Shown here: positions 1-6,669 of the stretch, in pieces
How the letters are laid out: each line of letters starts with the position of its first letter
How positions within the stretch are numbered: the first letter of the stretch is position 1
From: an uncultured cyanobacterium
Lineage (GTDB): Bacteria; Cyanobacteriota; Cyanobacteriia; PCC-6307; Cyanobiaceae
Direction: 5' to 3'
Length of the DNA: 8,414 nt
Assembly (NCBI GenBank): GCA_903934745.1
Contig: CAIZOZ010000074.1
Span: 1 to 8,414 of the forward strand
Translations under genes and position numbers: made by a program
Notes under the pieces: generated by a model
What the model was told of the DNA's origin: nothing
Database searches by the model: none
What the model saw: the letters and a program-made list of their open reading frames with translations, nothing else

Positions 1-91
1 CGGCGAGCAGCTCCTGGCGGGGGCCGCTGGATCCGGTCCGAAGGGCATCCACTCCCCTGCCAACCGCCTGCTTCAGGGCCTGAAGCAGCTG

Positions 92-538
92 TTGATGCTG
101 GTGCTGGCCGTGGTGTTGAGCGTGTCCCTGGTGGCCTGCGACAGCCAGTCCAAGGCCGCCGCCACGATCAGCCCCGAGAACCTCGCCGCGATCGAGCGCC
201 AGGCGGAGGGCTTCCTGGCAGCCCGTGATCGCCTGCCCGAACTGGCCACTCTGGTCAATGAGCGCAACTGGGTCTTCACCCGCAACCTGATCCACGGGCC
301 GATGCAGGAAGTGAGCCGCGAGATGCTCTACATCAACCGCCTGCTGCTGCCCGCCGACCAGGCCGACGCCGAAGCCCGCGCCAACAAGCTCAAGACCGCC
401 CTCGCCCAGCTCGATGAGGCCGCCCGCCTCCAGGACGGCGAAGCCCTGCGCAAGGCCTACATCAAAGTGGCCAGCGGCTTTGGCCTCTATGCCCAGGTGC
501 TGCCCGAGCAGGTGAAGATCGATCTCAAACAGGTCTGA
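92..538 (+). CDS. psbQ: PsbQ-like photosystem II lumenal lipoprotein
   Basis: Cyanobacterial PsbQ is a lipid-anchored extrinsic protein on the lumenal side of photosystem II that stabilises the oxygen-evolving complex. Here a hydrophobic stretch (residues 3-14) ends in a lipobox, LVAC, with Cys16 as the predicted lipidated residue. The remaining ~130 residues read as a helical bundle containing an IHGP motif (67-70), which I associate with cyanobacterial PsbQ. The 148-residue length is normal for the family. The start is uncertain. TTG at 92 or ATG at 95 leaves almost no positively charged n-region, yet the frame stays open to the left window edge and reads RLLQGLKQLL just before the hydrophobic core, as a signal peptide should. 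No in-frame ATG, GTG or TTG lies between 2 and 91, so the true start may be outside the window. thiO follows four bases after the stop, suggesting co-transcription. The family call rests on motif recall, not a search. Confidence 0.78.
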   Translation: MMLVLAVVLSVSLVACDSQSKAAATISPENLAAIERQAEGFLAARDRLPELATLVNERNWVFTRNLIHGPMQEVSREMLYINRLLLPADQADAEARANKLKTALAQLDEAARLQDGEALRKAYIKVASGFGLYAQVLPEQVKIDLKQV

Positions 539-542
539 ACCG

Positions 543-1682
543 ATGGCAACGGCTGAGCCAGCCTCAGCCCACCCCCGGCCCCAACCCCGCAGCGTCATCG
601 TCATCGGCGCCGGCTTGGTCGGCCTGGGTTGCGCCTGGCGGCTGGGCCTGCGGGGCCATCAGGTTCAGCTGATCGACGCCGGCACCAGCCCGGGACAGCT
701 CAACGGCAGCCAGGCGGCCCTGGGGGTGCTGATGGCCCGCGTGTTCCATCGCAACAGCGGCCGCGGCTGGCGCCTGCGCCAGCAAAGCCTGGACCTCTGG
801 GGCCGCTGGCGTCAGGAGCTCGCTGCCCACGGCCTGCCGATCGCCTGGCGCCAGGGGCTGCTGCTGATCGCCGCCACCGGCGCCGACCAGGAACGGCAGC
901 GGCTTCTGAGCAGCGATCCTCGCCGCCAATCGCTGGGCCTGGAGCTCTGGGATCCAGCACGACTGGAGTCGCTCAGCCCAGAGCTGCCGCGCGGTGCCCT
1001 CAGTGGGTTGTACAGCCGGGACGACGGCCAGATCGACCCGGGCCAGGCCCTTGAGGCGATCGGCCAGGACATGGCCAGGCTGGGGATCTCAACCCTCCAC
1101 GGCAGCGCCGCTGCCCTCAAGCCCAGCGGTGCTGGCTGGCGGGTGCTGCTTCAAGGCGGCGGCCACGCCGAGGCCGACTGGGTGGTGCTGGCCGCTGGGC
1201 TCGGCCAGGCAGAGCTGCTGGCCAGCCTGGGCCAGCAGCTGGCCATGGAACCGGTGCTGGGCCAGGCCCTGGAGCTGGAACGTCACGAGGCTGAGCCAGC
1301 TCCGGCCAGCGCATCAGGGTGGAACTGGCCCGGTGTGATCCACTGGCAGGGCACCAACCTGATCCCCCGGCCCGATCTGCCCGGCGGCGCGCGTTTCTGG
1401 CTCGGAGCCACCCTGGAGCCGGGCCAGCGGGCTGATGAATCCAGCCTCGAGACCATGCGGAACCTCAACGGCACCGCACCAGCCTGGCTGCAGCAAGCAC
1501 GGGAACGCCGGCGCTGGCAAGGGCTGAGACCCAGGCCCATCGCCCGACCGGCACCCGTGCTGGAGGAGATCGCCTCCGGAGTGCTCCTGGCCAGCGGCCA
1601 TTACCGCAATGGGGTGCTGCTGACGCCGGCGACGGCCACCTGGGTGGTGGAGCGAATCGAGGCCGGCAAGACGGACTCCTAA
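543..1682 (+). CDS. thiO: FAD-dependent amine oxidase of the DAO family, probable glycine oxidase ThiO
   Basis: Members of the DAO family (glycine/D-amino acid oxidases) oxidise amines with FAD. ThiO converts glycine to the imine used in building the thiazole ring of thiamin. The N-terminal Rossmann motif GAGLVG (22-27) is followed by the acidic residue D45 that ends the second beta strand and binds the FAD ribose. GSQAALGVLMA (55-65) occupies the position of the conserved flavin-contact segment. The C-terminal signature GLRP (R329) and GHYRNGVLLTPATA (352-365, R355) closely matches ThiO proteins. These two arginines correspond to the carboxylate-binding and nearby active-site arginines of Bacillus glycine oxidase. 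The 379-residue length is typical. There is no signal peptide, so it should be cytosolic. The gene starts four bases after psbQ, with only a weak AGG (531-533) as ribosome-binding site, which favours translational coupling. Substrate could be another small amine; the family call is firm, glycine specificity is inferred. Confidence 0.82.
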   Translation: MATAEPASAHPRPQPRSVIVIGAGLVGLGCAWRLGLRGHQVQLIDAGTSPGQLNGSQAALGVLMARVFHRNSGRGWRLRQQSLDLWGRWRQELAAHGLPIAWRQGLLLIAATGADQERQRLLSSDPRRQSLGLELWDPARLESLSPELPRGALSGLYSRDDGQIDPGQALEAIGQDMARLGISTLHGSAAALKPSGAGWRVLLQGGGHAEADWVVLAAGLGQAELLASLGQQLAMEPVLGQALELERHEAEPAPASASGWNWPGVIHWQGTNLIPRPDLPGGARFWLGATLEPGQRADESSLETMRNLNGTAPAWLQQARERRRWQGLRPRPIARPAPVLEEIASGVLLASGHYRNGVLLTPATATWVVERIEAGKTDS

Positions 1683-1709
1683 GGTCAACGCCGAACGTAC
1701 TGATCCTGC

Positions 1710-2687
1710 ATGGCTGCGTCCGCCCACCGCAGACTCCCAGGCGTGCTGCTGCTGGCCGCCACCAGTCTTGGCCTGGTGGGCTGCAACAGCCCGGGCCTGA
1801 GCGGTGCGGGGGCCTCCTTCCCGGCCGCCATCTACCAGCGCTGGTTCCAGGAGCTGGACGGTCAGGGCAGCCGGGTCAACTATCAGTCGGTGGGTTCCGG
1901 GGCGGGGGTGCGCCAGTTCGTCGCCGGCACCGTCGACTTCGCCGCCAGCGATGTGCCGATGAAGGCCGCCGAGCTGGCCAAAGTGCCCAGGGGCGTGGTG
2001 CAGCTGCCGATGACAGCCGGTGCGATTGCCGTGGCCTACAACCACCAGGGCTGCGAGCTGAAGCTCAGCCAGGTTCAACTGGCCGACATCTTCCTGGGCA
2101 AGATCCGCGATTTCCAGCAACTGGGCTGCACCGCCAAGCCGATCAAGGTGGTGTTCCGCTCCGACGGCTCCGGCACCACCGCCAACTTCACGGCCCACCT
2201 GGCCGCGATCAGCCCCAGCTGGAAGACAGGCCCGGGTCAGGGCAAGGCCGTCACCTGGCCCACCGGTGTGGGAGCCAAGGGCAACGAAGGGGTGGCCGCC
2301 CAACTCAGCCAGCTCGATGGCTCGATCGGCTACGTGGAAACGGCCTACGTCAAAGGGGCGCTGCAGGCAGCCAGTCTCAGCAACGCTGCCGGCGCCATGC
2401 TGCAGCCCAATACGGAGAATGCGGCTGCAGCCCTGGCCGCGATCAACCTCGGCGCCGATCTCACCGGCAGCAATCCCAATCCCCAGGCGGGCTACCCCAT
2501 CGTGACCTTCTCCTGGATCCTGCTCTACAAGAGCGGCAACGGCACCAAGCTGCCGGTTCTGCAGAAGACGTTCGGCTACACCCTCTCCGATGGCGCCCAG
2601 GCCGGTGCGCCCAGCCTCGGCTACGTGAGCTTGCCGGCGCCGGTGCTGGCCCAGTCGCGCACCGCCCTGGCGACACTGCAGCCCTGA
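1710..2687 (+). CDS. pstS: PstS phosphate ABC transporter substrate-binding lipoprotein
   Basis: PstS captures inorganic phosphate in the periplasm and hands it to the PstCAB permease. A signal peptide with HRR in its n-region ends in the lipobox LVGC (lipidated Cys25). The phosphate-binding loops are all present in family order: GAGASFPAAIYQRW (~32-45), SVGSGAGVRQF, DFAASDVPM with the Asp that contacts phosphate, and RSDGSGTT, followed by a GNEGVAAQ...GSIGYVE segment. The 325-residue length is normal. ATG at 1710 is chosen because it gives a proper signal peptide; no Shine-Dalgarno is visible. It lies 27 bases after thiO on the same strand. No pstC, pstA, pstB or PhoB/PhoR genes are in the window, so this is an orphan binding protein here, as picocyanobacteria often have several pstS copies. 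I see no Pho box in the short upstream gap, so any phosphate control would have to act from an upstream promoter. Confidence 0.92.
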   Translation: MAASAHRRLPGVLLLAATSLGLVGCNSPGLSGAGASFPAAIYQRWFQELDGQGSRVNYQSVGSGAGVRQFVAGTVDFAASDVPMKAAELAKVPRGVVQLPMTAGAIAVAYNHQGCELKLSQVQLADIFLGKIRDFQQLGCTAKPIKVVFRSDGSGTTANFTAHLAAISPSWKTGPGQGKAVTWPTGVGAKGNEGVAAQLSQLDGSIGYVETAYVKGALQAASLSNAAGAMLQPNTENAAAALAAINLGADLTGSNPNPQAGYPIVTFSWILLYKSGNGTKLPVLQKTFGYTLSDGAQAGAPSLGYVSLPAPVLAQSRTALATLQP

Positions 2688-2754
2688 ACAGAGGCCGACC
2701 CTGGCCCTGGCCGACCAGGGAGCGGATCGGCTCCTGCCAGCGCGGCACCTGGAA

Positions 2755-2817
2755 GCTCAGCGCGTCGAGCCTCGTCGGCGGCACCTGATCCATGGGCTTC
2801 AGCAACAGTCGCTGAGC
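2755..2817. repeat. 8-bp inverted repeat in the pstS-dnaK convergent spacer
   Basis: GCTCAGCG at 2755-2762 is the exact reverse complement of CGCTGAGC at 2810-2817, with a 47-base loop. Two shorter stems lie between it and the pstS stop: CCCTGG (2699-2704 or 2705-2710) with CCAGGG (2715-2720), and GGAGC (2719-2723) with GCTCC (2730-2734). None has a T tract on the + strand, so none is a convincing intrinsic terminator for pstS. The repeat may still help end or stabilise the pstS transcript. It could also be chance in GC-rich DNA. No plausible gene is seen between 2688 and 2946. Confidence 0.3.
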
Positions 2818-2819
2818 AC

Positions 2820-2845
2820 AAAAAAGCCTCCGGATCAGGGAGGCT
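2820..2845 (-). terminator. Rho-independent terminator of dnaK
   Basis: Read on the - strand, a 7-bp perfect stem AGCCTCC/GGAGGCT (2845-2839 with 2831-2825) with a 7-base loop runs directly into six T residues (complement of the A run 2820-2825). This is a textbook intrinsic terminator placed about 100 bases after the dnaK stop. On the + strand there is no T tract after the stem, so it works only for dnaK and not for pstS. Confidence 0.88.
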
Positions 2846-2878
2846 CAAGGACCAATCACTGCTCTGGCGAAGCAAGAA

Positions 2879-2913
2879 CGCCTTGATGACCGAGTGCCAC
2901 GGTCATCAAGGCG
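2879..2913 (-). other. Perfect 13-bp hairpin in the dnaK 3' UTR
   Basis: CGCCTTGATGACC (2879-2891) and GGTCATCAAGGCG (2901-2913) are exact reverse complements separated by nine bases. In dnaK mRNA this forms a 13-bp stem followed by the pyrimidine-rich TTCTTGCTTC. It could be a first-line weak terminator, a block to 3' exonucleases, or the body of a 3'-UTR-derived small RNA. The hairpin is seen directly; the role is inferred. Confidence 0.6.
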
Positions 2914-2941
2914 GGATGGGGCCAGCGAAGCAGCCCCATCC
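2914..2941 (-). other. 9-bp hairpin immediately after the dnaK stop
   Basis: GGATGGGGC (2914-2922) pairs exactly with GCCCCATCC (2933-2941) around a 10-base loop. In dnaK mRNA it begins five bases after the TGA stop codon, and it abuts the 13-bp hairpin with no gap. There is no T tract, so it is not an intrinsic terminator by itself. It is probably part of a structured dnaK 3' UTR. Confidence 0.5.
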
Positions 2942-2946
2942 GGGCT

Positions 2947-4848
2947 TCACTTGCTCTCGCTGAATTCGGCATCAATGACGTCGTCAGCGGCGTTGGTGGC
3001 GCCAGCGGAGTTGCCATTGCCACCGGCAGCAGCACCATCGGCGGCGGCAGCGTTCTGGTAAACAGCGGCACCGGCGGCATAGAGGGCCTGCTGCAGGGTT
3101 TCAAGTTCAGACTTCATCGTGTCGAAGTCTTCGCTCTCGATCGCCTGCTTGAGCTTGGCGGAGGAGCTTTCCACCTTGGCCTTATCTTCAGCGCCCACCT
3201 TGTCGCCCAGCTCACCGAGCTGTTTCTCGGCTTGGTAGACGAGGGTTTCGGCCTGGTTCTTCAGGTCGATCTTCTCGCGCTTCTCCTTGTCAGCGGAAGC
3301 ATTAGCCTCCGCATCCTTGACCATCTTGTCGACTTCGTTGTCGCTGAGGGTGGAGGCGCCGGTGATCGAGATGCTCTGCTCCTTGCCGCTGCCCTTGTCC
3401 TTGGCGGTGACGCTGAGGATGCCGTTGGCATCGATGTCGAAGATGACTTCGATCTGGGGCACACCGCGGGGGGACGGCGGGATGCCATCGAGGCGGAAGG
3501 TGCCCAGGGATTTGTTATCGCTGGCCATTTCGCGCTCACCCTGGAGCACGTGAATCTCCACGTTGGTCTGGCCATCCACCGCGGTGGAATACACCTCGGA
3601 TTTCTTGGTGGGGATCGTGGTGTTACGGGTGATCATCTTGGTCATAACGCCGCCGAGAGTTTCCACGCCGAGCGAGAGGGGCGTGACATCGAGCAGCAGG
3701 ATGTCCTTGACTTCTCCAGCCAGCACACCACCCTGAATTGCGGCACCAACGGCCACCACTTCATCGGGGTTGACGGTCTGGTTGGGATCCTTGCCGGTGA
3801 CCCGCTTGACCAGCTCCAGCACCGCCGGGATGCGGGTGGAACCACCCACCATCACAATCTCATCGAGCTCGCTGGTGGAGAGCTTGGCGTCCTTGAGGGC
3901 CTGCTCCACCGGCACGCGGCAGCGATCAATCAGCTTGCTGGCCAGCTCCTCGAACTTGGCCCGAGTGAGGGTGAGGTCGAGGTGCTTGGGCCCTTCCGGC
4001 GTGGCCGTGATGAAGGGCAGGTTGATTTCGCTCTGGGTGGCGCTGGAGAGCTCGATCTTGGCTTTTTCAGCCGCCTCGGTGAGACGCTGCAGGGCCTGCT
4101 TGTCCTGGCGCAGATCAATGCCTTCGTTGCCCTTGAAGGTGGCGGCCAGGTAATCGACGATCACCTTGTCGAAGTCATCGCCGCCCAGATGGGTGTCACC
4201 ACTGGTGGAGAGCACCTCAAACACACCGTCGCCCACCTCCAGCACCGAGACGTCGAACGTACCGCCGCCCAGATCGAACACCAGGATGCGCTCATTGCTC
4301 TTGCGATCCAGGCCGTAGGCCAGAGCGGCGGCCGTGGGCTCGTTGATGATGCGCAGCACTTCAAGGCCGGCGATCTTGCCAGCGTCCTTGGTGGCCTGGC
4401 GCTGGGAATCGTTGAAGTAGGCCGGCACCGTGATCACCGCCTGGGTGACCGTTTCTCCCAGATACTTACCGGCGTCTTCGGCGAGCTTGCGCAGCACTTC
4501 AGCCGAGATCTCCTCGGGGGCGAATTGCTTGTTGAGCACCGACGACTTGATCTTGACGTTGGCGCCGGCCTTCTCAACCGTATAGCTCACCTCTTTCGAT
4601 TCTTCGGTGACTTCATCGACGCGACGACCGATGAAGCGCTTGACCGAATAAAAGGTGTTTTCGGGATTCATGACCGCCTGGCGCTTGGCGATCTGTCCCA
4701 CCAGTTTGTCCTGGTTCTTGGTGTAAGCCACCACCGAAGGAGTCGTGCGGAACCCTTCGGCGTTGGCAATCACCGTGGGCTTGCCGCCCTCCATCACGGC
4801 GACGCAGCTATTCGTGGTGCCGAGGTCGATACCGACAACCTTACCCAT
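2947..4848 (-). CDS. dnaK: Chaperone DnaK (Hsp70), cyanobacterial DnaK2 type
   Basis: DnaK is the ATP-driven cytosolic Hsp70 chaperone that works with DnaJ co-chaperones and GrpE. The protein starts MGKVVGIDLGTTNS with the ATPase phosphate-binding loop. It continues with the nucleotide-binding blocks VFDLGGGTFDVSVLE, GDTHLGGDDFD (catalytic Thr) and IVMVGGSTRIP, then the interdomain linker DILLLDVTPLSLGVETLGG (around residues 385-400). The beta-sandwich substrate domain and helical lid follow, with an Ala/Gly/Asn-rich flexible tail ending DDVIDAEFSESK. At 633 residues it is full length (E. coli DnaK has 638) and appears intact. ATG at 4848 is supported by AGGAG ten bases upstream. Sequence and gene order (next to aroE and rpsF) suggest the major, stress-responsive DnaK2 paralogue of cyanobacteria; the paralogue assignment is inference. 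No dnaJ or grpE is adjacent. No CIRCE operator is visible in the leader. Confidence 0.97.
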   Translation of the reverse strand: MGKVVGIDLGTTNSCVAVMEGGKPTVIANAEGFRTTPSVVAYTKNQDKLVGQIAKRQAVMNPENTFYSVKRFIGRRVDEVTEESKEVSYTVEKAGANVKIKSSVLNKQFAPEEISAEVLRKLAEDAGKYLGETVTQAVITVPAYFNDSQRQATKDAGKIAGLEVLRIINEPTAAALAYGLDRKSNERILVFDLGGGTFDVSVLEVGDGVFEVLSTSGDTHLGGDDFDKVIVDYLAATFKGNEGIDLRQDKQALQRLTEAAEKAKIELSSATQSEINLPFITATPEGPKHLDLTLTRAKFEELASKLIDRCRVPVEQALKDAKLSTSELDEIVMVGGSTRIPAVLELVKRVTGKDPNQTVNPDEVVAVGAAIQGGVLAGEVKDILLLDVTPLSLGVETLGGVMTKMITRNTTIPTKKSEVYSTAVDGQTNVEIHVLQGEREMASDNKSLGTFRLDGIPPSPRGVPQIEVIFDIDANGILSVTAKDKGSGKEQSISITGASTLSDNEVDKMVKDAEANASADKEKREKIDLKNQAETLVYQAEKQLGELGDKVGAEDKAKVESSSAKLKQAIESEDFDTMKSELETLQQALYAAGAAVYQNAAAADGAAAGGNGNSAGATNAADDVIDAEFSESK

Positions 4849-4858
4849 GGGTTACTAA

Positions 4859-4863
4859 CTCCT
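4859..4863 (-). promoter_or_regulatory. Shine-Dalgarno of dnaK
   Basis: On the - strand AGGAG lies ten bases before the dnaK ATG. It is the only strong Shine-Dalgarno I see at any start in the window and fixes the dnaK start. It sits in the near-palindrome ACTCCAGGAGT (4868-4858), in which upstream bases could pair only weakly with it. Confidence 0.75.
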
Positions 4864-4896
4864 GGAGTGAATGAAATCTGACTGGAAGCATCTTCA

Positions 4897-4941
4897 GCAG
4901 GGCCCCTCCCCTGCGGCCAGGCGTGGTTCCCGAACCGCAGG
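4897..4941 (-). promoter_or_regulatory. Overlapping, mutually exclusive hairpins in the dnaK upstream region
   Basis: Two stems share bases. One pairs 4910-4916 (CCTGCGG) with 4935-4941 (CCGCAGG), and the other pairs 4897-4902 (GCAGGG) with 4909-4914 (CCCTGC). Only one can form at a time. Both lie 50-95 bases before the dnaK ATG, inside the leader if transcription starts upstream of 4941. Alternative structures of this kind can be regulatory, but GC-rich DNA yields such pairs by chance. The 270-base spacer 4849-5118 otherwise holds the unmapped promoters of dnaK and aroE. A possible dnaK -10/-35 (TAGATG at 4977-4972, TTGTTT at 4998-4993) is too weak to call. Confidence 0.28.
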
Positions 4942-5118
4942 CAGGGCGGTGAGGAGCAGAAAGCCAGTGCCCATCTACGGTTCCAGCGGCTCAAACAAGT
5001 TGGTGGCCTGAGCTGATCCAGCCCGGAGGCCCCCCGAACGCTCCGATCCACCCGAGCCTCGGTGCCTTTCCCGCCCAGCAGCCCTGCCGCTCACTCCACC
5101 CAGACTCACCGACCCGAC

Positions 5119-6069
5119 ATGTCGTCGACGCCCTCCAAGCCGCAACAGGCCGCCGCCCCTGTCCCTTCCACCACCAGGTCCGGGCCCGGCGGCTCCACCG
5201 CCCTGGCCGGGGTGCTGGGGGATCCTGTCCACCACTCTCTGTCGCCGGCGATTCACAATGCAGCCCTGACAGAACTCGGCCTCGATTGGGTCTACCTGGC
5301 CCTGCCGGTGAGCGCCGCCGATCTGGCGGCGGTGGTGCCGGCCCTGGAGGCCCTGGGCTGCCGCGGCCTCAGCGTCACCCTTCCCCACAAGCGGGCTGTG
5401 GCCGCCCTGGTGGCCGAGCTGAGTCCATTGGCGCAGCGGCTGGGGGCGGTGAACACCTTGGTGCGGCGGCCCCAGGGCGGCTGGCTGGGCACCAACACCG
5501 ATGTGGAAGGTTTTCTGGCCCCCCTGCGCCAGGACGACTGGCAGCAGCGGCGGGCGGTGGTGCTGGGCTGTGGTGGCAGTGCCCTCGCGGTGCTGGCCGC
5601 CCTGGAGCAGCTCGGCTTCGGCTCAATCGCCGTGGCGGCTCGCAACGCCTCTGCCCTGGCGGCCTTTCAGGCGGACTGTCAGCCCTGGCTGCCCGGCCTG
5701 GAAACCCTCGCCTGGAGCACGGCGGACGAGGCGCCGCTGCTGCAGGCCCTGGCCCAGGCGGACCTGGTGGTGAACTGCACCCCGGTGGGCATGACCAGCA
5801 GCAGCGACCCCACGGCCGTGAACCGATCCCCGCTCAGCGCCGCGGCTCTGGATCGACTGCGGCCGGGCTGCGGCGTCTATGACCTGATTTACACCCCCCG
5901 GCCCACAGCCCTGCTGCAGGGGGCAGCGGCACGGGGATGCCGCACCTGGGATGGCCTGGAGATGCTGGTGCAGCAGGGGGCTGCCGGCCTACGCCTCTGG
6001 AGCGGTCTCGACCACGTGCCGGTGGCGTCGATGCGCGAGGCAGCCCTGGCCCGGTTGCAGGCCCCCTAG
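5119..6069 (+). CDS. aroE: Shikimate dehydrogenase (NADP+)
   Basis: AroE reduces 3-dehydroshikimate to shikimate with NADPH in aromatic amino acid synthesis. From ATG 5119 the protein has 316 residues. The shikimate-binding SLSP is at 40-43, the catalytic Lys91 lies in TLPHK, Asn112 in GAVNT, and the catalytic Asp128 in TNTD. The NADP glycine loop GCGGSA spans 150-155, NCTPVGM is at 219-225, DLIYTPRPT follows, and GLEMLVQQG near the end carries the substrate-binding Gln. All key residues are present. The usual NRT cofactor motif is replaced by ARN, keeping only the Arg. The reading frame also allows GTG at 5062 (335 residues). ATG is preferred because the family normally starts just before GSTALAGVLGDPV, and even this start leaves about 27 extra Pro/Ser/Ala-rich residues. 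No Shine-Dalgarno is visible at either start. It is divergent from dnaK and is followed 24 bases later by tic20. Confidence 0.93.
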   Translation: MSSTPSKPQQAAAPVPSTTRSGPGGSTALAGVLGDPVHHSLSPAIHNAALTELGLDWVYLALPVSAADLAAVVPALEALGCRGLSVTLPHKRAVAALVAELSPLAQRLGAVNTLVRRPQGGWLGTNTDVEGFLAPLRQDDWQQRRAVVLGCGGSALAVLAALEQLGFGSIAVAARNASALAAFQADCQPWLPGLETLAWSTADEAPLLQALAQADLVVNCTPVGMTSSSDPTAVNRSPLSAAALDRLRPGCGVYDLIYTPRPTALLQGAAARGCRTWDGLEMLVQQGAAGLRLWSGLDHVPVASMREAALARLQAP

Positions 6070-6093
6070 CCTGGGCGCCCACCGTCTCCCCCC

Positions 6094-6561
6094 ATGCAGG
6101 ATCCTCCGATCTGGCAGCGGCTGCTCGCCGCCCTGGCCTACCTGCTGCCGTTGAGCGACGCCATTCCCTTCGGCAAAGGACTGCTGCTGCAGTTTCCACT
6201 GCTGCAGCTCCTGGCCCTGCCCGCTCTGCCGGTGATCACCCTGCAGCAGGCGATTCCCTTCGGCGGATTGGTGCTGTTCCTGGCGCTGTTCCTGCTGGTG
6301 GTGCGCAACAGCAAAGTGCCGTACCTGATCCGCTTCAACGTTCTGCAGGCAATCCTGCTGGACATCGTGCTGGTGCTGCTCACCCTCGCCTTCGACACCC
6401 TGCTTGGGCCCCTCGGTGGCAGCTTCGCGGTGCGCACCCTGGAGAACACCATCTTCCTCGGCACCCTGGTGCTGGTGCTGTTTGCCCTGGTGCAGAGCCT
6501 GCGGGGCAAGGAGGCGGAAATTCCCACCGTGTCCGAAGCGGTGCGGATGCAGCTGTACTGA
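6094..6561 (+). CDS. Tic20/Ycf60-family membrane protein
   Basis: This 155-residue protein has about four membrane helices (roughly residues 8-26, 55-70, 83-105 and 117-136). Its short soluble parts carry features of the Tic20 family: two IPFG turns (24-27, 54-57), VPYLIRFNVLQAILLDI (75-91) and the C-terminal PTVSEAVRMQLY. In chloroplasts Tic20 belongs to the inner-envelope protein import channel. Cyanobacterial homologues are conserved inner-membrane proteins whose role is not settled. The gene lies 24 bases after aroE on the same strand and is likely co-transcribed with it. No Shine-Dalgarno is visible. The length is usual for the cyanobacterial family and no defect is seen. Family membership is quite sure; molecular function is not. 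Confidence 0.87.
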   Translation: MQDPPIWQRLLAALAYLLPLSDAIPFGKGLLLQFPLLQLLALPALPVITLQQAIPFGGLVLFLALFLLVVRNSKVPYLIRFNVLQAILLDIVLVLLTLAFDTLLGPLGGSFAVRTLENTIFLGTLVLVLFALVQSLRGKEAEIPTVSEAVRMQLY

Positions 6562-6598
6562 ACCCGAGCCCTGCCGGAGTGGTCGTCAGGTCCTGGGG

Positions 6599-6604
6599 TA
6601 GGGT
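6599..6604 (+). promoter_or_regulatory. Possible -10 element for rpsF
   Basis: TAGGGT in the 108-base gap between tic20 and rpsF fits the TANNNT pattern of cyanobacterial -10 boxes. It lies about 66 bases before the rpsF ATG. No acceptable -35 is found 16-18 bases upstream, so the call is tentative. Without it, rpsF would depend on read-through from aroE-tic20. Confidence 0.28.
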
Positions 6605-6669
6605 TTCAATCCGTCGCTGATGGAGCTTTCCCTCAGCCCCTCGCCCAGGCGACCACGACGCTACCGACC

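Noticed and set aside
1314..2303. 329-codon open frame on the - strand across thiO and pstS
   Set aside because: It crosses two well-supported genes on the other strand, and its Gly/His/Gln-rich product has no recognisable domain. It is a shadow of high third-position GC.
2461..2875. Two - strand open frames across the pstS end and the pstS-dnaK spacer
   Set aside because: They overlap pstS and one runs through the dnaK terminator. Composition is typical of GC-rich shadow frames.
3232..4881. Open frame of 549 codons on the + strand opposite dnaK
   Set aside because: Long antisense frames opposite Hsp70 genes are a known artefact of codon bias in GC-rich dnaK, and have been misannotated elsewhere as an NAD-glutamate dehydrogenase. 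The product is His/Asp/Gly/Leu-rich with no coherent domain, runs through the dnaK Shine-Dalgarno region, and dnaK itself is unmistakable.
4926..4937. Palindrome-like GGTTCCCGAACC as a dnaK operator
   Set aside because: Only five bases per arm with a two-base centre, and unlike the CIRCE consensus. Such palindromes are expected by chance at this GC content.
4972..4998. dnaK promoter candidate on the - strand (TTGTTT and TAGATG)
   Set aside because: The spacing is 15 bases and the -10 box matches the consensus at only three positions; too weak to annotate.
5937..6620. 227-codon + strand frame overlapping the end of aroE and all of tic20
   Set aside because: The product is Arg/Pro/Ala/Gly-rich without domain features, while the tic20 frame has clear membrane helices and family motifs.
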